A DNA stretch of 20,541 nt from CAYLJJ01 sp964384025 (GCA_964384025.1 CAYLJJ010000104.1:1-20541), one strand, 5' to 3'. Positions 6,826-15,357 are shown, numbered from the stretch's first letter. The notes: generated by a model from the sequence alone, not told the origin. Program-made: numbers and translations.

Positions 6826-7072
6826 CTTTTCCCCTTTGTTTTTGGGCGGTTGCGCCCTCCTTGTGGACACACACATCGCTTCGTTCGGGGTGTTAATCCA
6901 GGCAATGTCAGAAGAAAAAACGAAGTATTTTCAGTGCTTTGAATAGCTTTGAGTGTTCGCGCAGTTAGCAGTTGGGAGCGAGCGAGGACTCGTTAGGATG
7001 AGGTCGATATCAGACGGGAAATGGCGAATGATTAGGGTCTGTCAGGGCTGTGTAGGCGCTAGATGCTCTTGT
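6826..7072 (-). promoter_or_regulatory. AT-richer leader of the amidoligase gene
   Basis: This 247-base spacer is visibly AT-richer than its surroundings (around 6905-6950) and should hold the amidoligase promoter, though no -35/-10 pair is certain. On the coding strand AAGGAGGGCG is followed by CAAC and CGCCC, so a strong Shine-Dalgarno-like sequence overlaps a 5-bp hairpin (about 6845-6858) upstream of the used start. That might regulate translation. AAGCTATTCAAAG near 6940-6952 resembles the CTCTATTCA end of the repeat upstream of gpD and the fibre gene, but the match is short. Confidence 0.3.
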
Positions 7073-7741
<669 letters not shown>

Positions 7742-7818
7742 GCTTCTCTCCTTCTGGATGCCGCTGTGGGCGTTGAGCGTGACGACATACAGGCTTCTCT
7801 TGTGCGCTTGTATCAAGG

Positions 7819-7843
7819 TCTATTTAGAAGGAACTCGAATAGA
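7819..7843. promoter_or_regulatory. Inverted repeat TCTATT/AATAGA, possible operator
   Basis: TCTATT (7819-7824) and AATAGA (7838-7843) flank a 13-base centre in the 107-base spacer upstream of the DUF2924-like/RHH gene. Autoregulation by that protein's RHH domain is possible but purely inferred. The arms are only 6 bp. Confidence 0.25.
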
Positions 7844-7848
7844 TCTGA

Positions 7849-8085
7849 TCAGCTGCTCTTGCGAAGCTCAGTGATGGCTTCTTTAAGGGCGACGAGCGCG
7901 ACTTCTACTTTGTTGATGGCGATGGTCTGCTGAGTCGAGATGTCAGCGACGCGCTCATAGAGTTCACGGAGGGCTGCGTCTTTGCGCTCATTGACCTTCC
8001 AGAAGGCCCAGCCCAGGATGGCGACGAGCCCGTAAGGGCCAGATGCTTCAAGGAAGGTCGCGATGCTTGTGTAGTCAGTATCCAT
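7849..8085 (-). CDS. Small membrane-anchored coiled-coil protein, holin-like
   Basis: The 78-residue product has one hydrophobic segment near the N-terminus (residues 17-31, YGLVAILGWAFWKV). A charged amphipathic helix follows to the C-terminus, with heptad-like spacing (VADISTQQTIAINKVEVALV). This one-helix-plus-coiled-coil build, together with its place 9 bases after an amidase gene, suits a holin or spanin-like lysis partner. Sequence alone does not name a family. A role anchoring the endolysin is an alternative. Confidence 0.55.
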   Translation of the reverse strand: MDTDYTSIATFLEASGPYGLVAILGWAFWKVNERKDAALRELYERVADISTQQTIAINKVEVALVALKEAITELRKSS

Positions 8086-8094
8086 GATGTTCCT

Positions 8095-8838
8095 TTAGAT
8101 GTGGGTGCTTAGGTCAGAGACATCAGCGAAGCGACGCACGCCTGTGGCGCGTCGGATGGCCTCTTCATAGGCGAGGCAAGGGGGGAGGCCCGCTTCCAGG
8201 CGAAGCCAAGCGTAGAGCGCGGGCCAGGCGGCGTCGGCGTGTCCAAAGTAGTGATGGGCGTAGACGCCTGGGGCTCGCTCTTCAGCGCCTTTGACGCGGC
8301 CCAGGGCGACGTGTCCCTTGCGTTGGGCGCCGATCCAACTCCGAGGGATGTTCAAGCCCAGAGCGTCGGGGCTGGTGAGCCAAGCGATGAGCTTCGAGGT
8401 GGCCTCAGCCTGCTCAGGAGTCGGGAGGATGTAGGCGCGCTTATGCGCCCAGGGGGCGTCCTTGATGGTGCGTCGCCAGGGGAGCGAGGCCCTGAGCCGC
8501 TTTGGGTAGTAGGGGTTGATGATCTCAACGCCGACTGAGGGGCCGTTGTGGCTCTTGGCGTGGGCGAGGCGGTCATGGGCGAGATCGGCGTGCTGAGTGA
8601 CGTGACCATCAGGGGCGATCATGAGGTGGACACCAAGGCCGCGGCGCTGAAGGACAGCGGCGGTTGAGGTGGTGTTGTTGGTGACAGACTCGTGGAGGAT
8701 GATCTCGTTGACCTGGCGGCCTTTGCGGCTGCGGCTCTTGAAGGTGGGGATATCAGGGTGATGGAAGTTGGTGAGGCTGAGGCCAGGTGGGGCCTTGAGG
8801 GCTTGGCCTGCGCTGATGATGGAGTTGTGGGGGCTCAC
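8095..8838 (-). CDS. N-acetylmuramoyl-L-alanine amidase (phage endolysin, Amidase_2/PGRP type)
   Basis: A 247-residue enzyme predicted to cut the bond between muramic acid and L-Ala in peptidoglycan. Visible landmarks are VNEIILHESVT (zinc His49), RRGLGVHLMIAPDGHVTQHA (the family's central strand pair, His71), SVGVEIINPYYP (Glu105 region) and a His-rich GVYAHHYFGH near 191-200 likely to supply the other zinc ligand. There is no signal peptide, as expected for an endolysin released through a holin. The gene starts with GTG overlapping the upstream stop (GTGA), so it is coupled to the preceding gene. A holin-like gene follows 9 bases later, completing a lysis cassette. Confidence 0.85.
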   Translation of the reverse strand: MSPHNSIISAGQALKAPPGLSLTNFHHPDIPTFKSRSRKGRQVNEIILHESVTNNTTSTAAVLQRRGLGVHLMIAPDGHVTQHADLAHDRLAHAKSHNGPSVGVEIINPYYPKRLRASLPWRRTIKDAPWAHKRAYILPTPEQAEATSKLIAWLTSPDALGLNIPRSWIGAQRKGHVALGRVKGAEERAPGVYAHHYFGHADAAWPALYAWLRLEAGLPPCLAYEEAIRRATGVRRFADVSDLSTHI

Positions 8839-9398
8839 GGCTTCTCCTGTGGCTTGGTGGGGCTAAGAGGATCTGAAGGGCTTGCTGCTTTGAGGTGCTC
8901 GGGCTCTTCTCGGGGATCGAAGGAGTCTGGGACGAAGTAGCGGAAGGCCATCAGCTCACCGATGCGCGCCGCGGAGTGTTGGCGCTCCTTCTTTAGAGTG
9001 GCCTCTCCGTTGGCCCAGACAGCGCGGGCTGCGGAGCTGAACTGCTTGAGGTTGGCTTCAATGAAGGGCTCAGCCTTAGGGATGGCGATGAGGCTGCGTT
9101 GAGCTGAGACGGGGAGAAGCGCGGCCTGCTCGCAGAGGGCTTGGAGGAGCGCGGGTCGATCTTCGCTGATGTGTAGGAAGAGCAAGAGGGGGCGGGGATC
9201 TCCCTCCTTGAGCAGCTCGTCGAGGATCTCTAGGCGCCTCTTGTCGGTCTTGAAGGTCGCCTCGAAGCGCTCGGTGATGGCGCCCCAACAGGGGATATGG
9301 CCGTCTGAATCTCCCTCTTTGATGAAGTCAGCGTAGCCCTTGGCGCCCTTGGTCCTGAGCTTCTTGAGGCGGGCTGAGATGGAGTCTCTTGGAGCCAT
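8835..9398 (-). CDS. Unknown phage-associated protein
   Basis: I do not recognise this 187-residue protein. It is soluble and mostly helical, begins MAPRDSISARLKKLRTKGAK, and has a Leu-rich middle (ILDELLKEGDPRPLLLFLHI). The C-terminus is Pro-rich and probably disordered. Its start overlaps the stop of the tail-fibre gene (TGATG) and its stop overlaps the amidase start, so it is expressed with both. That position, after the fibre and before lysis, is where fibre-assembly chaperones are often found, but nothing in the sequence proves that role. Confidence 0.6.
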   Translation of the reverse strand: MAPRDSISARLKKLRTKGAKGYADFIKEGDSDGHIPCWGAITERFEATFKTDKRRLEILDELLKEGDPRPLLLFLHISEDRPALLQALCEQAALLPVSAQRSLIAIPKAEPFIEANLKQFSSAARAVWANGEATLKKERQHSAARIGELMAFRYFVPDSFDPREEPEHLKAASPSDPLSPTKPQEKP

Positions 9399-10966
9399 CA
9401 GTCTCTCCTGTATGCGGTGACGGTGACGTAGAGCTTCTCTGCGGAGAGGTTCTGGGCGGTGATCCGGTAGTCCTTGTCGTCATCTCCCTGATCGAGCTTG
9501 GTGACCCAGAGGCGGAGGTCATCGCTGAGCTGTCCTCTGATGTAGGTGGTCGCTTGGGGGAGGTTGCTCGCGTCGAGGTGATTGTAAGAGATGGTGACGA
9601 GATCCGGGCGGTCTAGGAGGGTGGTGAAGTCGATGGAGGAGCCTGGGTCCATGGGTCGAGAGCTGTTGTAGATACGGCGCAGATAGTGGTCATCGTGGTC
9701 ATGGCCAGCGGCGGCGAAGGCGTCGGCGTGTTGGCCATCAAGGGTGTCAGCATCGCCGACCTGCTCATCGCTCTTGTAGTAGCGGGCGTCATGGTCTCCT
9801 CCGTTGATGTGTTCGTTGAGCCAGGTGAGGAGGCTCCAAACGTGACTGCGCAGGTTCCCAGATGCGAGGGTGTGAGGGCTCCCAGAGAGGCTGGCGTTGC
9901 CGACGAGGTTGGCGCCTTGCGATGAGAGGGTGCTGCTGAGGTCGTTGACGATCTCCTGAAGCTGGGCCTGGACGCTGGTTGATGAGATGTGGCCATGAGG
10001 CGCGCTGTTGATGGCGCTGGCGTGATGCGCGGCGGTGGCGGCGCTGACATGGTTGTTGAGGAGGTTCAGGAGTTGTGAGAGCTGGGAGTTGATGTTGCTG
10101 GCGGGGATGACATGAGGGGAGCCGGGGATGGCATCAGCGCCGATGAGCCGCGCGCCAGGGCTCCCGCTGGTGGCGGAGCTGAGCAGGGTGATCAGCTCGG
10201 TGAGGGCGGCTTGTAGATCATCGGAGGTGATGAACCCAGAGGGGCTGAAGTCGATGGCGGCGGCGGGGTGACGGCGACCGGCTCCTGCGAAGTGGGTGTT
10301 CAGCTCAGTGTCTACTTCATCGAGGGCGGCTTGAGCTGTCTCCAGAGCGGGTTGGAGGATGGTCCAAGCACCTGACTGGACTCCAACTGCGTCGCCTTGG
10401 GCGAAGATGAAAGCTTGGCGGCGGCTGAGGTCGATGTCTGCGTTGAGGAGCTGACTCTGGGCATAACCGCGATGCACATCGCAGATGAGGAGTTCATCGG
10501 CCTGGAGGGCGACCCTCTGCTCTGAGCCAGAGGGGCCTTCAGGGGCTTGGCGAACGATGATCTCGAAGGACTCATCGTGGCGGAAGAACACCTGCTGAGC
10601 GTTGCCATCGGTGCGAGGATCTGAGAGCTGACGGGTGAAGCGCAGGAAGACGCCGAGCCAGCGAGCGTTCCCTGGGATGGTGATCTCGGTGGGGATGCCG
10701 ACGAGATCTGAGGCGCAGTCGATGGTCTGATCGGTGCCGAAGAAGATCCGCTGCCCGAGGCGATCATAGGCCCGAGTTGGTGAGGTCAGATCTACGCTGA
10801 GATCGGGGACAGGGCTGTGTTGAGCGGGAGCTGCTCCTGAGATGATTCCGTAGATGCCAAGGTCAGCGGCTAGATCATGGTCAGCCTGTTCAAGCAGGGT
10901 GAAGGCGAGGTCTAGCTCCGCCTCGGTGACACGTTGTTTGAAGTGAAAATCAACCCTTGAAGCCAT
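9398..10966 (-). CDS. Tail fibre protein
   Basis: A 522-residue elongated protein. Residues 1-60 (VDFHFKQRVTEAELDLAF and on) form an N-terminal, probably particle-attaching domain, repeated as a remnant at 11161-11331. Two tandem modules follow at about 246-308 and 327-389, sharing LQA-x-L, GA-x-L(I/V)G, GSPH and a LL-x2-LN-x-H ending. Next is DARYYKSDEQVGDADTLDGQ and a His/Asp-rich GHDHDDHYLRR (about 394-430), typical of phage tail fibre repeats. The C-terminal 90 residues are beta-rich and may be the tip. It probably binds the host surface. The ATG at 10966 has GGAG about 10 bases upstream. A hairpin and a repeated element lie in the leader. Confidence 0.8.
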   Translation of the reverse strand: MASRVDFHFKQRVTEAELDLAFTLLEQADHDLAADLGIYGIISGAAPAQHSPVPDLSVDLTSPTRAYDRLGQRIFFGTDQTIDCASDLVGIPTEITIPGNARWLGVFLRFTRQLSDPRTDGNAQQVFFRHDESFEIIVRQAPEGPSGSEQRVALQADELLICDVHRGYAQSQLLNADIDLSRRQAFIFAQGDAVGVQSGAWTILQPALETAQAALDEVDTELNTHFAGAGRRHPAAAIDFSPSGFITSDDLQAALTELITLLSSATSGSPGARLIGADAIPGSPHVIPASNINSQLSQLLNLLNNHVSAATAAHHASAINSAPHGHISSTSVQAQLQEIVNDLSSTLSSQGANLVGNASLSGSPHTLASGNLRSHVWSLLTWLNEHINGGDHDARYYKSDEQVGDADTLDGQHADAFAAAGHDHDDHYLRRIYNSSRPMDPGSSIDFTTLLDRPDLVTISYNHLDASNLPQATTYIRGQLSDDLRLWVTKLDQGDDDKDYRITAQNLSAEKLYVTVTAYRRD

Positions 10967-10980
10967 AGCTGTCCATCTCC

Positions 10981-11010
10981 GCTCTGAGCGCAGAGGGGGC
11001 TGCGCAGAGC
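10981..11010 (-). promoter_or_regulatory. Stem-loop in the tail-fibre leader
   Basis: GCTCTG(AG)CGCAG and CTGCGCAGAGC can form an 11-bp stem with a 2-base bulge and a short G-rich loop, just upstream of the fibre ribosome site. The T run (seen as AAAAAA on the plus strand near 11020) lies on the 5' side of the hairpin in the fibre transcript, so it is not a normal terminator for that transcript. Translation control is possible. Confidence 0.4.
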
Positions 11011-11033
11011 TGTGGTTAAAAAAGTGTCTCAGT

Positions 11034-11067
11034 TGAATAGAGCTGGAGATGGGGGCTGGTGGGACGC
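11034..11067 (-). promoter_or_regulatory. Repeated intergenic element, copy upstream of fibre gene
   Basis: On the plus strand TGAATAGAGCT and CTGGTGGGACGC enclose a G-rich centre. The same two blocks occur in the same order at 20334-20367, ahead of gpD. Both copies lie about 55-100 bases upstream of a minus-strand gene start, which suggests a shared late promoter or regulator site. Confidence 0.5.
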
Positions 11068-11160
11068 TGGCTGGACGGGAAAGATGAGGTTGGGGATATT
11101 TTCTGGTTTGGGTGTCAGGAGAGGCGGGAGCTGTCGCCGATCCTGCTGATGCCGAATTCC

Positions 11161-11331
11161 CGTGAGGTCCGGCACCGGGCTGTGCTGGGTCGGGACCGCC
11201 CCCGTGACGATGCCGTAGACTCCGATGTCAGCGGCAAGGTCCTGATCGGCCTGCTCAAGCAGCTCGCACGCGAGATCCAGCTCGGCCTCGGTTACCCGCT
11301 GTCTGAAGTAGAAATCGACCCGGTCGGCCAT
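11161..11331 (-). pseudogene. Truncated second copy of the tail-fibre N-terminus
   Basis: From the ATG at 11331, 57 codons match the start of the intact fibre at 44 of 57 residues (MADRVDFYFRQRVTEAELD to HSPVPDL). The likeness then stops abruptly. The frame runs on to 11029 but the rest (Pro/Gln-rich) is unlike any fibre and crosses the repeated element, so it is probably not real coding. Synonymous choices differ strongly from the intact copy and are more GC-rich, so this is not a recent local duplication. It looks like the leftover start of a related phage's fibre gene, perhaps brought in with the adjacent plus-strand gene. Confidence 0.8.
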
Positions 11332-11341
11332 GCGCGCTCGG

Positions 11342-11403
11342 CTCCTGTGGCTCCGCGCGGGCAGACCGCACGGCTCTCGTCACGGGGGCTTGCCCCACAG
11401 GAG
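11342..11403. promoter_or_regulatory. 9-bp inverted repeat upstream of the plus-strand insert gene
   Basis: CTCCTGTGG (11342-11350) is exactly complementary to CCACAGGAG (11395-11403), with flanking CGGCTC/GAGCCG adding a discontinuous extension. It lies in the 155-base divergent spacer between the fibre remnant and the HEPN-like gene. It could be an operator or a structured leader RNA; nothing further can be said. Confidence 0.3.
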
Positions 11404-11486
11404 TAGAGCCGGGCGTCAGCTGGGCTGGGACAGACGGGCAACGGCTGTGTACACCGCCTTCTTCATGGTGGTACTCTGGAGGTTAG

Positions 11487-12899
11487 GTGGATGTCGCTCG
11501 CAACCCGATGACGGAGCCATCCTTTGCTCTCGTGACGCTGAAGAACATCAAGGATCCGCTGATGGACTACATCGAGGTTGACGGTCATCGAATTCCCGTC
11601 GTGAGCATGGCGGAAGTGGTGAAGCCGGTCTTCGAATACTTCGAGCGTTCGCCGGGAGATGAAGGGGTCAAGGCAGACATCCTCCGGGCGCTACGGCAGG
11701 CAATAGAGTCCGGTGACGTGCAAGAGATGCGGCGATTCTTGTCTGACGACCCCGCTTTGTGGCTTGGCACACTTCAGGATGCCTACTTCTTCAAGGATCG
11801 CCAACCACTGTCGGGCTATCCCGAGTGGGCAAAGGCAAAGTGCGACTTGCTTGTCGAAGTCGTTCGTCGGACGCGAGACGATGACGGAATCATCCAGCAC
11901 ATCCTCAACTACGAAGACTTTCATGTCGAGGTGATGCCATTCCCGTTTGGGCCGCGCTTCGTGGTCGAGATCTACGACCAACGTGGACTGGACTTCTTTC
12001 TTTTCCACTACATGGGGGGCGAGACCGATGCCCACTCGGATGAGGCACTGTTCGAACACGCGTCCTGCGTAGCCACTGCGCTAGGATCCATCGGACGGCA
12101 AGAGGAAGCAAAGGATGTTTCGGCGCAGCTTCGAGCTCGCCGTCAACGACTGGAAGCGATTGCACGAGAGTTTGAGGCTCCCAACTCTCACGCAGACGCA
12201 CCGGCTCTAAATTGTCTACGGATACGCGGTGAGAGGTTCTGGTTCGATTATCTGTCGGAGCCAGTGTGGCGGGCGCTCGCCGAGCAGTCGAGACGCGAGC
12301 TGCTCGACGTCTTCGCGACTGAGTACCTACTTCGGGCGGAGGTGCTGACAACATGGAGCAGCGCTGCACTGATCCTCTGCAAGGTGCTTGAGCGAGAAGC
12401 AGTAGAGACCTTCTTCTCTCGGTGGAAGACAAACTTCGCGGAAGGCGAATTCGTCCCTCCAAGTTCGTCATCCAAGCGGTTGCAGCGTCGAATCGACTCC
12501 AGACGCGTAACATTTGATGTGCTGCATAGAGCAGCGCGTGGACAGGCAGCCCCTCCTACTTTGGGCCAGCTGGTTTTTCTGACGTCCTTCTGGGACGACG
12601 ACGTAATGGATTCGTGCACGCCGGTGTTTAGCGACATTCGGCTGAAGGCAGAACAGTTCGACCCAGAGCATTCCAAACATGTGCAGCGACTCACTGGTCT
12701 TCTTAAGGAGCCGCTTTCTCCTGCAGGACAAATCGAAGTTAGCGTTGTGCAACTCCGGAACGAGTCCGCACATCCGCAGCCCGACCAATCCGCGGATTGG
12801 GAGCATCACGTTGCCTGGCTCAAACAGGCCCTTGGTGAGCCTCCACGTCAGATTCTGCGGCTTGTGACTGTGGACACTCGGGTGCCGATGCAAACCTAA
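11487..12899 (+). CDS. Candidate HEPN-domain accessory protein inserted in the tail operon
   Basis: A 470-residue soluble protein, the only intact plus-strand gene in the tail region. I recognise no family for the N-terminal half (about 1-245). The C-terminal part (about 255-450) is helical and ends with LRNESAHP, an R-x4-H motif (Arg424, His429). An upstream helix (LLRAEVLTTWSSAALILCKVLERE) resembles helix 1 of HEPN proteins. HEPN domains with this motif are commonly metal-independent RNases in toxin-antitoxin and anti-phage systems. The start is uncertain: GTG at 11487 has GGAGG only 4 bases upstream, while ATG at 11508 would be read after a six-codon leader. Neighbouring genes point the other way. 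The codon choice differs from the tail genes, supporting transfer. Defence function is inference. Confidence 0.6.
   Translation: MDVARNPMTEPSFALVTLKNIKDPLMDYIEVDGHRIPVVSMAEVVKPVFEYFERSPGDEGVKADILRALRQAIESGDVQEMRRFLSDDPALWLGTLQDAYFFKDRQPLSGYPEWAKAKCDLLVEVVRRTRDDDGIIQHILNYEDFHVEVMPFPFGPRFVVEIYDQRGLDFFLFHYMGGETDAHSDEALFEHASCVATALGSIGRQEEAKDVSAQLRARRQRLEAIAREFEAPNSHADAPALNCLRIRGERFWFDYLSEPVWRALAEQSRRELLDVFATEYLLRAEVLTTWSSAALILCKVLEREAVETFFSRWKTNFAEGEFVPPSSSSKRLQRRIDSRRVTFDVLHRAARGQAAPPTLGQLVFLTSFWDDDVMDSCTPVFSDIRLKAEQFDPEHSKHVQRLTGLLKEPLSPAGQIEVSVVQLRNESAHPQPDQSADWEHHVAWLKQALGEPPRQILRLVTVDTRVPMQT
11491..11511 (+). CDS. Possible six-codon leader peptide
   Basis: ATG at 11491 lies 8 bases after GGAGG (11478-11482), the ideal distance. 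It reads MSLATR and stops with TGA at 11509-11511, overlapping the ATG at 11508 of the large gene in an ATGA. Termination-reinitiation could thus set the level of the large protein. It is too short to prove by sequence and may be chance. Confidence 0.25.
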   Translation: MSLATR

Positions 12900-12927
12900 C
12901 GAGACCGGACCACCCCCACAGCTGTTA

Positions 12928-14262
12928 TCAGTGTAGGTCCGTCGTCACGCCGACCTCGCTGACACCCAGCTCCCAATGGTCGATGAACGCCGGCGGCGCG
13001 GGCTCGACCAGCGTCACGAAGTGGGTGTGGGCGGGCTTGAGGTACTCGACGATCACGCGGAGCTGCTCGCGCTGAACATCACCAAGATGTACGCCCACCT
13101 CCACATCGAAGGCGTAGCGGGCAAAGCGGCTTGAGGGGCCGAGGGCCCAATCTTCCCCGAGCAGCGACTCACCCAAGATCATCGCTTCTCCGGCGTAGGG
13201 CATGACCGTGAGCACCTCAACGCCAAGGAAGAAGCGGACAGCGTTGATGATGCCGATGGCGGTCCCCTTCTGGCGGTACATCTCAACGAGGACTGAGGCG
13301 AGGCGGCGCTTGTCGAGGGTGTTCAACTCAAAGCTGAAGGGGTCGCCGAGATCCTGAAGGATGAGATCGAGGAAGGGGGCAGGGGCGCGCTCTAAGTCGA
13401 AGATGTCAGGGAAGCGGTCGATGCCAGCCAATAACAGGTCGGTGATCTCTTGGAGGCAGGCGATGAAGCGCCTCAAGTCGCCAGTGAGGTCAGCGCGGCG
13501 GTTGTGCTTGGGGAGCATCTCCCAGAGCTTGAAGTGTCGGTTGATGGGTTGGCTGGGCCTGAAGCCTGTGAAGATGACCTGGTCGCTGGGGGCCATGACG
13601 GGGTTGCCCGCGAGGTCAGTGACGCCTTCGATGGTGAGTCGATAGCGCGCGTCAGGGCTCATCTCAGCGCTCAGGGTTAAGGTGAGCACGTTGCCCTCTG
13701 TGTTGGCCGCTGTGGCGCTGAGAGGGATGGCAGGAGCATCCATCGGGGTGAAGAGGAAGGCTGCGTCGGGGGGCGCGAGGACGGGCTCGTCGAAGCCAAT
13801 GCGGAGGGTCTTGGGGCCTGTGGCCTGGGCGCTGGTGACCTTGGGGGCCGTGCGATCTTCGACTTGGAAGCTGTAGGTCTCATCAAGAGCGTGCCCGTCG
13901 GAGGTGAGGGCGAGGACGCGCACAGAGACAGTCGCTTCGCTGGCGAAGGGCTGCAGGGGATCAAGGCGGATGTAGAGGGTGTCTGGATCCAGGAGACTGG
14001 CTGCTCTGGGGCCGTCGAAGCCTGGGAGGTGTTCAGGGGATTCTCCGCCGTTGAAGGCCGGTAGACCGTCGATCCAGACGCGGGCAGATGCGCGGTTGAT
14101 GCCTGCTTCACCAGGGTCAACGATGTGGATCGTGAGCGCGGAGTCGATGGGAACAGCATCTTCTCCTGGGCTTGGATCACGGTTGCTGAGGAGGGGGCGC
14201 GTTGAGGCGATGATGGTGGCGATGAGATCAACACGCAGGAGGGGCAGCTCAATGGCAGGCAT
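12928..14262 (-). CDS. P2 gpI-like tail/baseplate protein with Ig-like insertion
   Basis: A 444-residue baseplate protein. The C-terminal half (about 240-440) carries the tail-protein-I pattern: INRHFKLWEMLPKHNRRAD, then PFLDLILQDLGDPFSFEL, a helix ending VEMYRQKGTAIGIINAVRFF, and LKPAHTHFVTLV near the end. In P2-like phages gpI links the gpJ wedge to the fibre. The N-terminal part is beta-rich and includes a Big_5-type Ig-like domain (about 135-230, with DRTAPKVTSAQATG and GVTDLAGNPV). Such domains on virion proteins are often surface-binding. It starts 3 bases after the previous stop. Its last 50 or so codons appear to have a different codon flavour, like the adjacent insert. Confidence 0.75.
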   Translation of the reverse strand: MPAIELPLLRVDLIATIIASTRPLLSNRDPSPGEDAVPIDSALTIHIVDPGEAGINRASARVWIDGLPAFNGGESPEHLPGFDGPRAASLLDPDTLYIRLDPLQPFASEATVSVRVLALTSDGHALDETYSFQVEDRTAPKVTSAQATGPKTLRIGFDEPVLAPPDAAFLFTPMDAPAIPLSATAANTEGNVLTLTLSAEMSPDARYRLTIEGVTDLAGNPVMAPSDQVIFTGFRPSQPINRHFKLWEMLPKHNRRADLTGDLRRFIACLQEITDLLLAGIDRFPDIFDLERAPAPFLDLILQDLGDPFSFELNTLDKRRLASVLVEMYRQKGTAIGIINAVRFFLGVEVLTVMPYAGEAMILGESLLGEDWALGPSSRFARYAFDVEVGVHLGDVQREQLRVIVEYLKPAHTHFVTLVEPAPPAFIDHWELGVSEVGVTTDLH

Positions 14263-14265
14263 CGC

Positions 14266-14649
14266 TCAGATCCTCACCAAGCTCAGGCGCACGCCGATGA
14301 GGTGCGAGCCGCTGAGCTTAGAGACATTTGCGGCCATATCGTTGAGCTTTCGGCTTCTCCCTGGCGAGCAGCGAGCGAAGGCCCTGATGAGGTTGTCTAC
14401 AGCGATGGATGCCTCCCAGAGATAGTCCTCGGGTGTGCTCTTGGGGACAGTCAGTTGGAGCTGAGCGCGGATGAAGTCAACGTCGCTGAGGTCCATCTCC
14501 TGTTGGATCTCAACGCGGTCACCGTTGACGAGCTCATAGAGGTGTCCCGGTTCATCAGATCCCAAGACGAAGTTGTATTCCGAAGCCCCATCGGCAGGGA
14601 GGCGTCCCTGAGTCTGGCCCAGATCTGCGTTGAAGGCGGTCAGCTCCAT
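14266..14649 (-). CDS. Unknown small tail-cluster protein
   Basis: A 127-residue soluble protein, unrecognised. The middle looks like alternating beta strands (GHLYELVNGDRVEIQQEMD, then DVDFIRAQLQLTVP). The C-terminal third is basic and ends GSHLIGVRLSLVRI. It sits 2 bases after the upstream beta-rich gene and 3 bases before the gpI-like gene, so it is expressed with the baseplate and is probably a structural component. Confidence 0.6.
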   Translation of the reverse strand: MELTAFNADLGQTQGRLPADGASEYNFVLGSDEPGHLYELVNGDRVEIQQEMDLSDVDFIRAQLQLTVPKSTPEDYLWEASIAVDNLIRAFARCSPGRSRKLNDMAANVSKLSGSHLIGVRLSLVRI

Positions 14650-14651
14650 GA

Positions 14652-15347
14652 TCAGAGCTGCCTGTAGAGCTCGAGGTGGTCAAAGTAGCCTCGCCTCGTG
14701 ACATCCTTGACTGAGAAGCCAAAGCCCGCGCGGCCTGAGGTGAGGGGCTGAGAGCCGCTGTTGATGCCGAGGTGATCATCGATGAACTCGGTCATGCCAG
14801 GGATAGGTTGCCAATCTGGAGGATCATTGAGGGGGTGGGCTTCGAGGTCATTTTGGAAGCTCTGGAGGATCACATCGCCGTTGTCGTTGACGATCACGTC
14901 GAGGCGCAGGTGGAGCCATGTCGCCTGAGAGAAGCTCTCAGAGGACTTGAGGAGGACACCAGGGCCATCTGAGTGAGGGAGGCCGTTGGCGATGGAGCCT
15001 TTGCGCAGGACGACGGGGTATGGATCGTCATCTGAGAGGCCCAAGAGGTAGCCTTGATCATTGACCGAGTTACCCTGGCCGCAGAGATAGAGGAAGGGAG
15101 AGAAGCCTGTGGGGCCGCCTCCTGCTCCACGCTGCACACAGCCTCGGATGGAGCCTCCCTTTGACATGGGAGCAAAGTCAGCTTGGTTGGTGAAGAGAGC
15201 CACGCAGCCCTCTATTGCGGCCAGGGAGTTGAAGGCGAAGAGGAAGCCTCCTCCGCCAGGAGGTCGTTCAATGCCTGCGGTGACGCCTCGATCCACGGTG
15301 CTGATGTCGAGGCCGTCGTTGAGGTAGGTCCAGTCAGTTTGAGCCAT
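14652..15347 (-). CDS. Beta-rich virion protein, possibly lectin/LamG-like
   Basis: A 231-residue protein rich in Gly and in short predicted strands. It ends GRAGFGFSVKDVTRRGYFDH followed by LELYRQL, the kind of final strand that closes a concanavalin-like jelly roll (GFGF...YFDHLE). The central QATWLHLRLDVIVNDNGDVI resembles the W-x-hydrophobic strand of LamG-type sandwiches. This suggests a sugar-binding or surface-binding decoration, but I cannot assign a family by eye. It is in tandem with its neighbours and shares their operon. Confidence 0.5.
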   Translation of the reverse strand: MAQTDWTYLNDGLDISTVDRGVTAGIERPPGGGGFLFAFNSLAAIEGCVALFTNQADFAPMSKGGSIRGCVQRGAGGGPTGFSPFLYLCGQGNSVNDQGYLLGLSDDDPYPVVLRKGSIANGLPHSDGPGVLLKSSESFSQATWLHLRLDVIVNDNGDVILQSFQNDLEAHPLNDPPDWQPIPGMTEFIDDHLGINSGSQPLTSGRAGFGFSVKDVTRRGYFDHLELYRQL

Positions 15348-15357
15348 GAGGTTCTCC

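Noticed and set aside
11029..11160. Continuation of the fibre-remnant frame to 11029
   Set aside because: The similarity to the fibre ends at about 11161, the rest is low-complexity Pro/Gln-rich and it runs through the repeated intergenic element.
12906..12941. CGGACC...GGTCCG between the convergent HEPN-like gene and gpI
   Set aside because: The arms are only 6 bp with a 24-base loop and no T run, so a terminator call is not justified.
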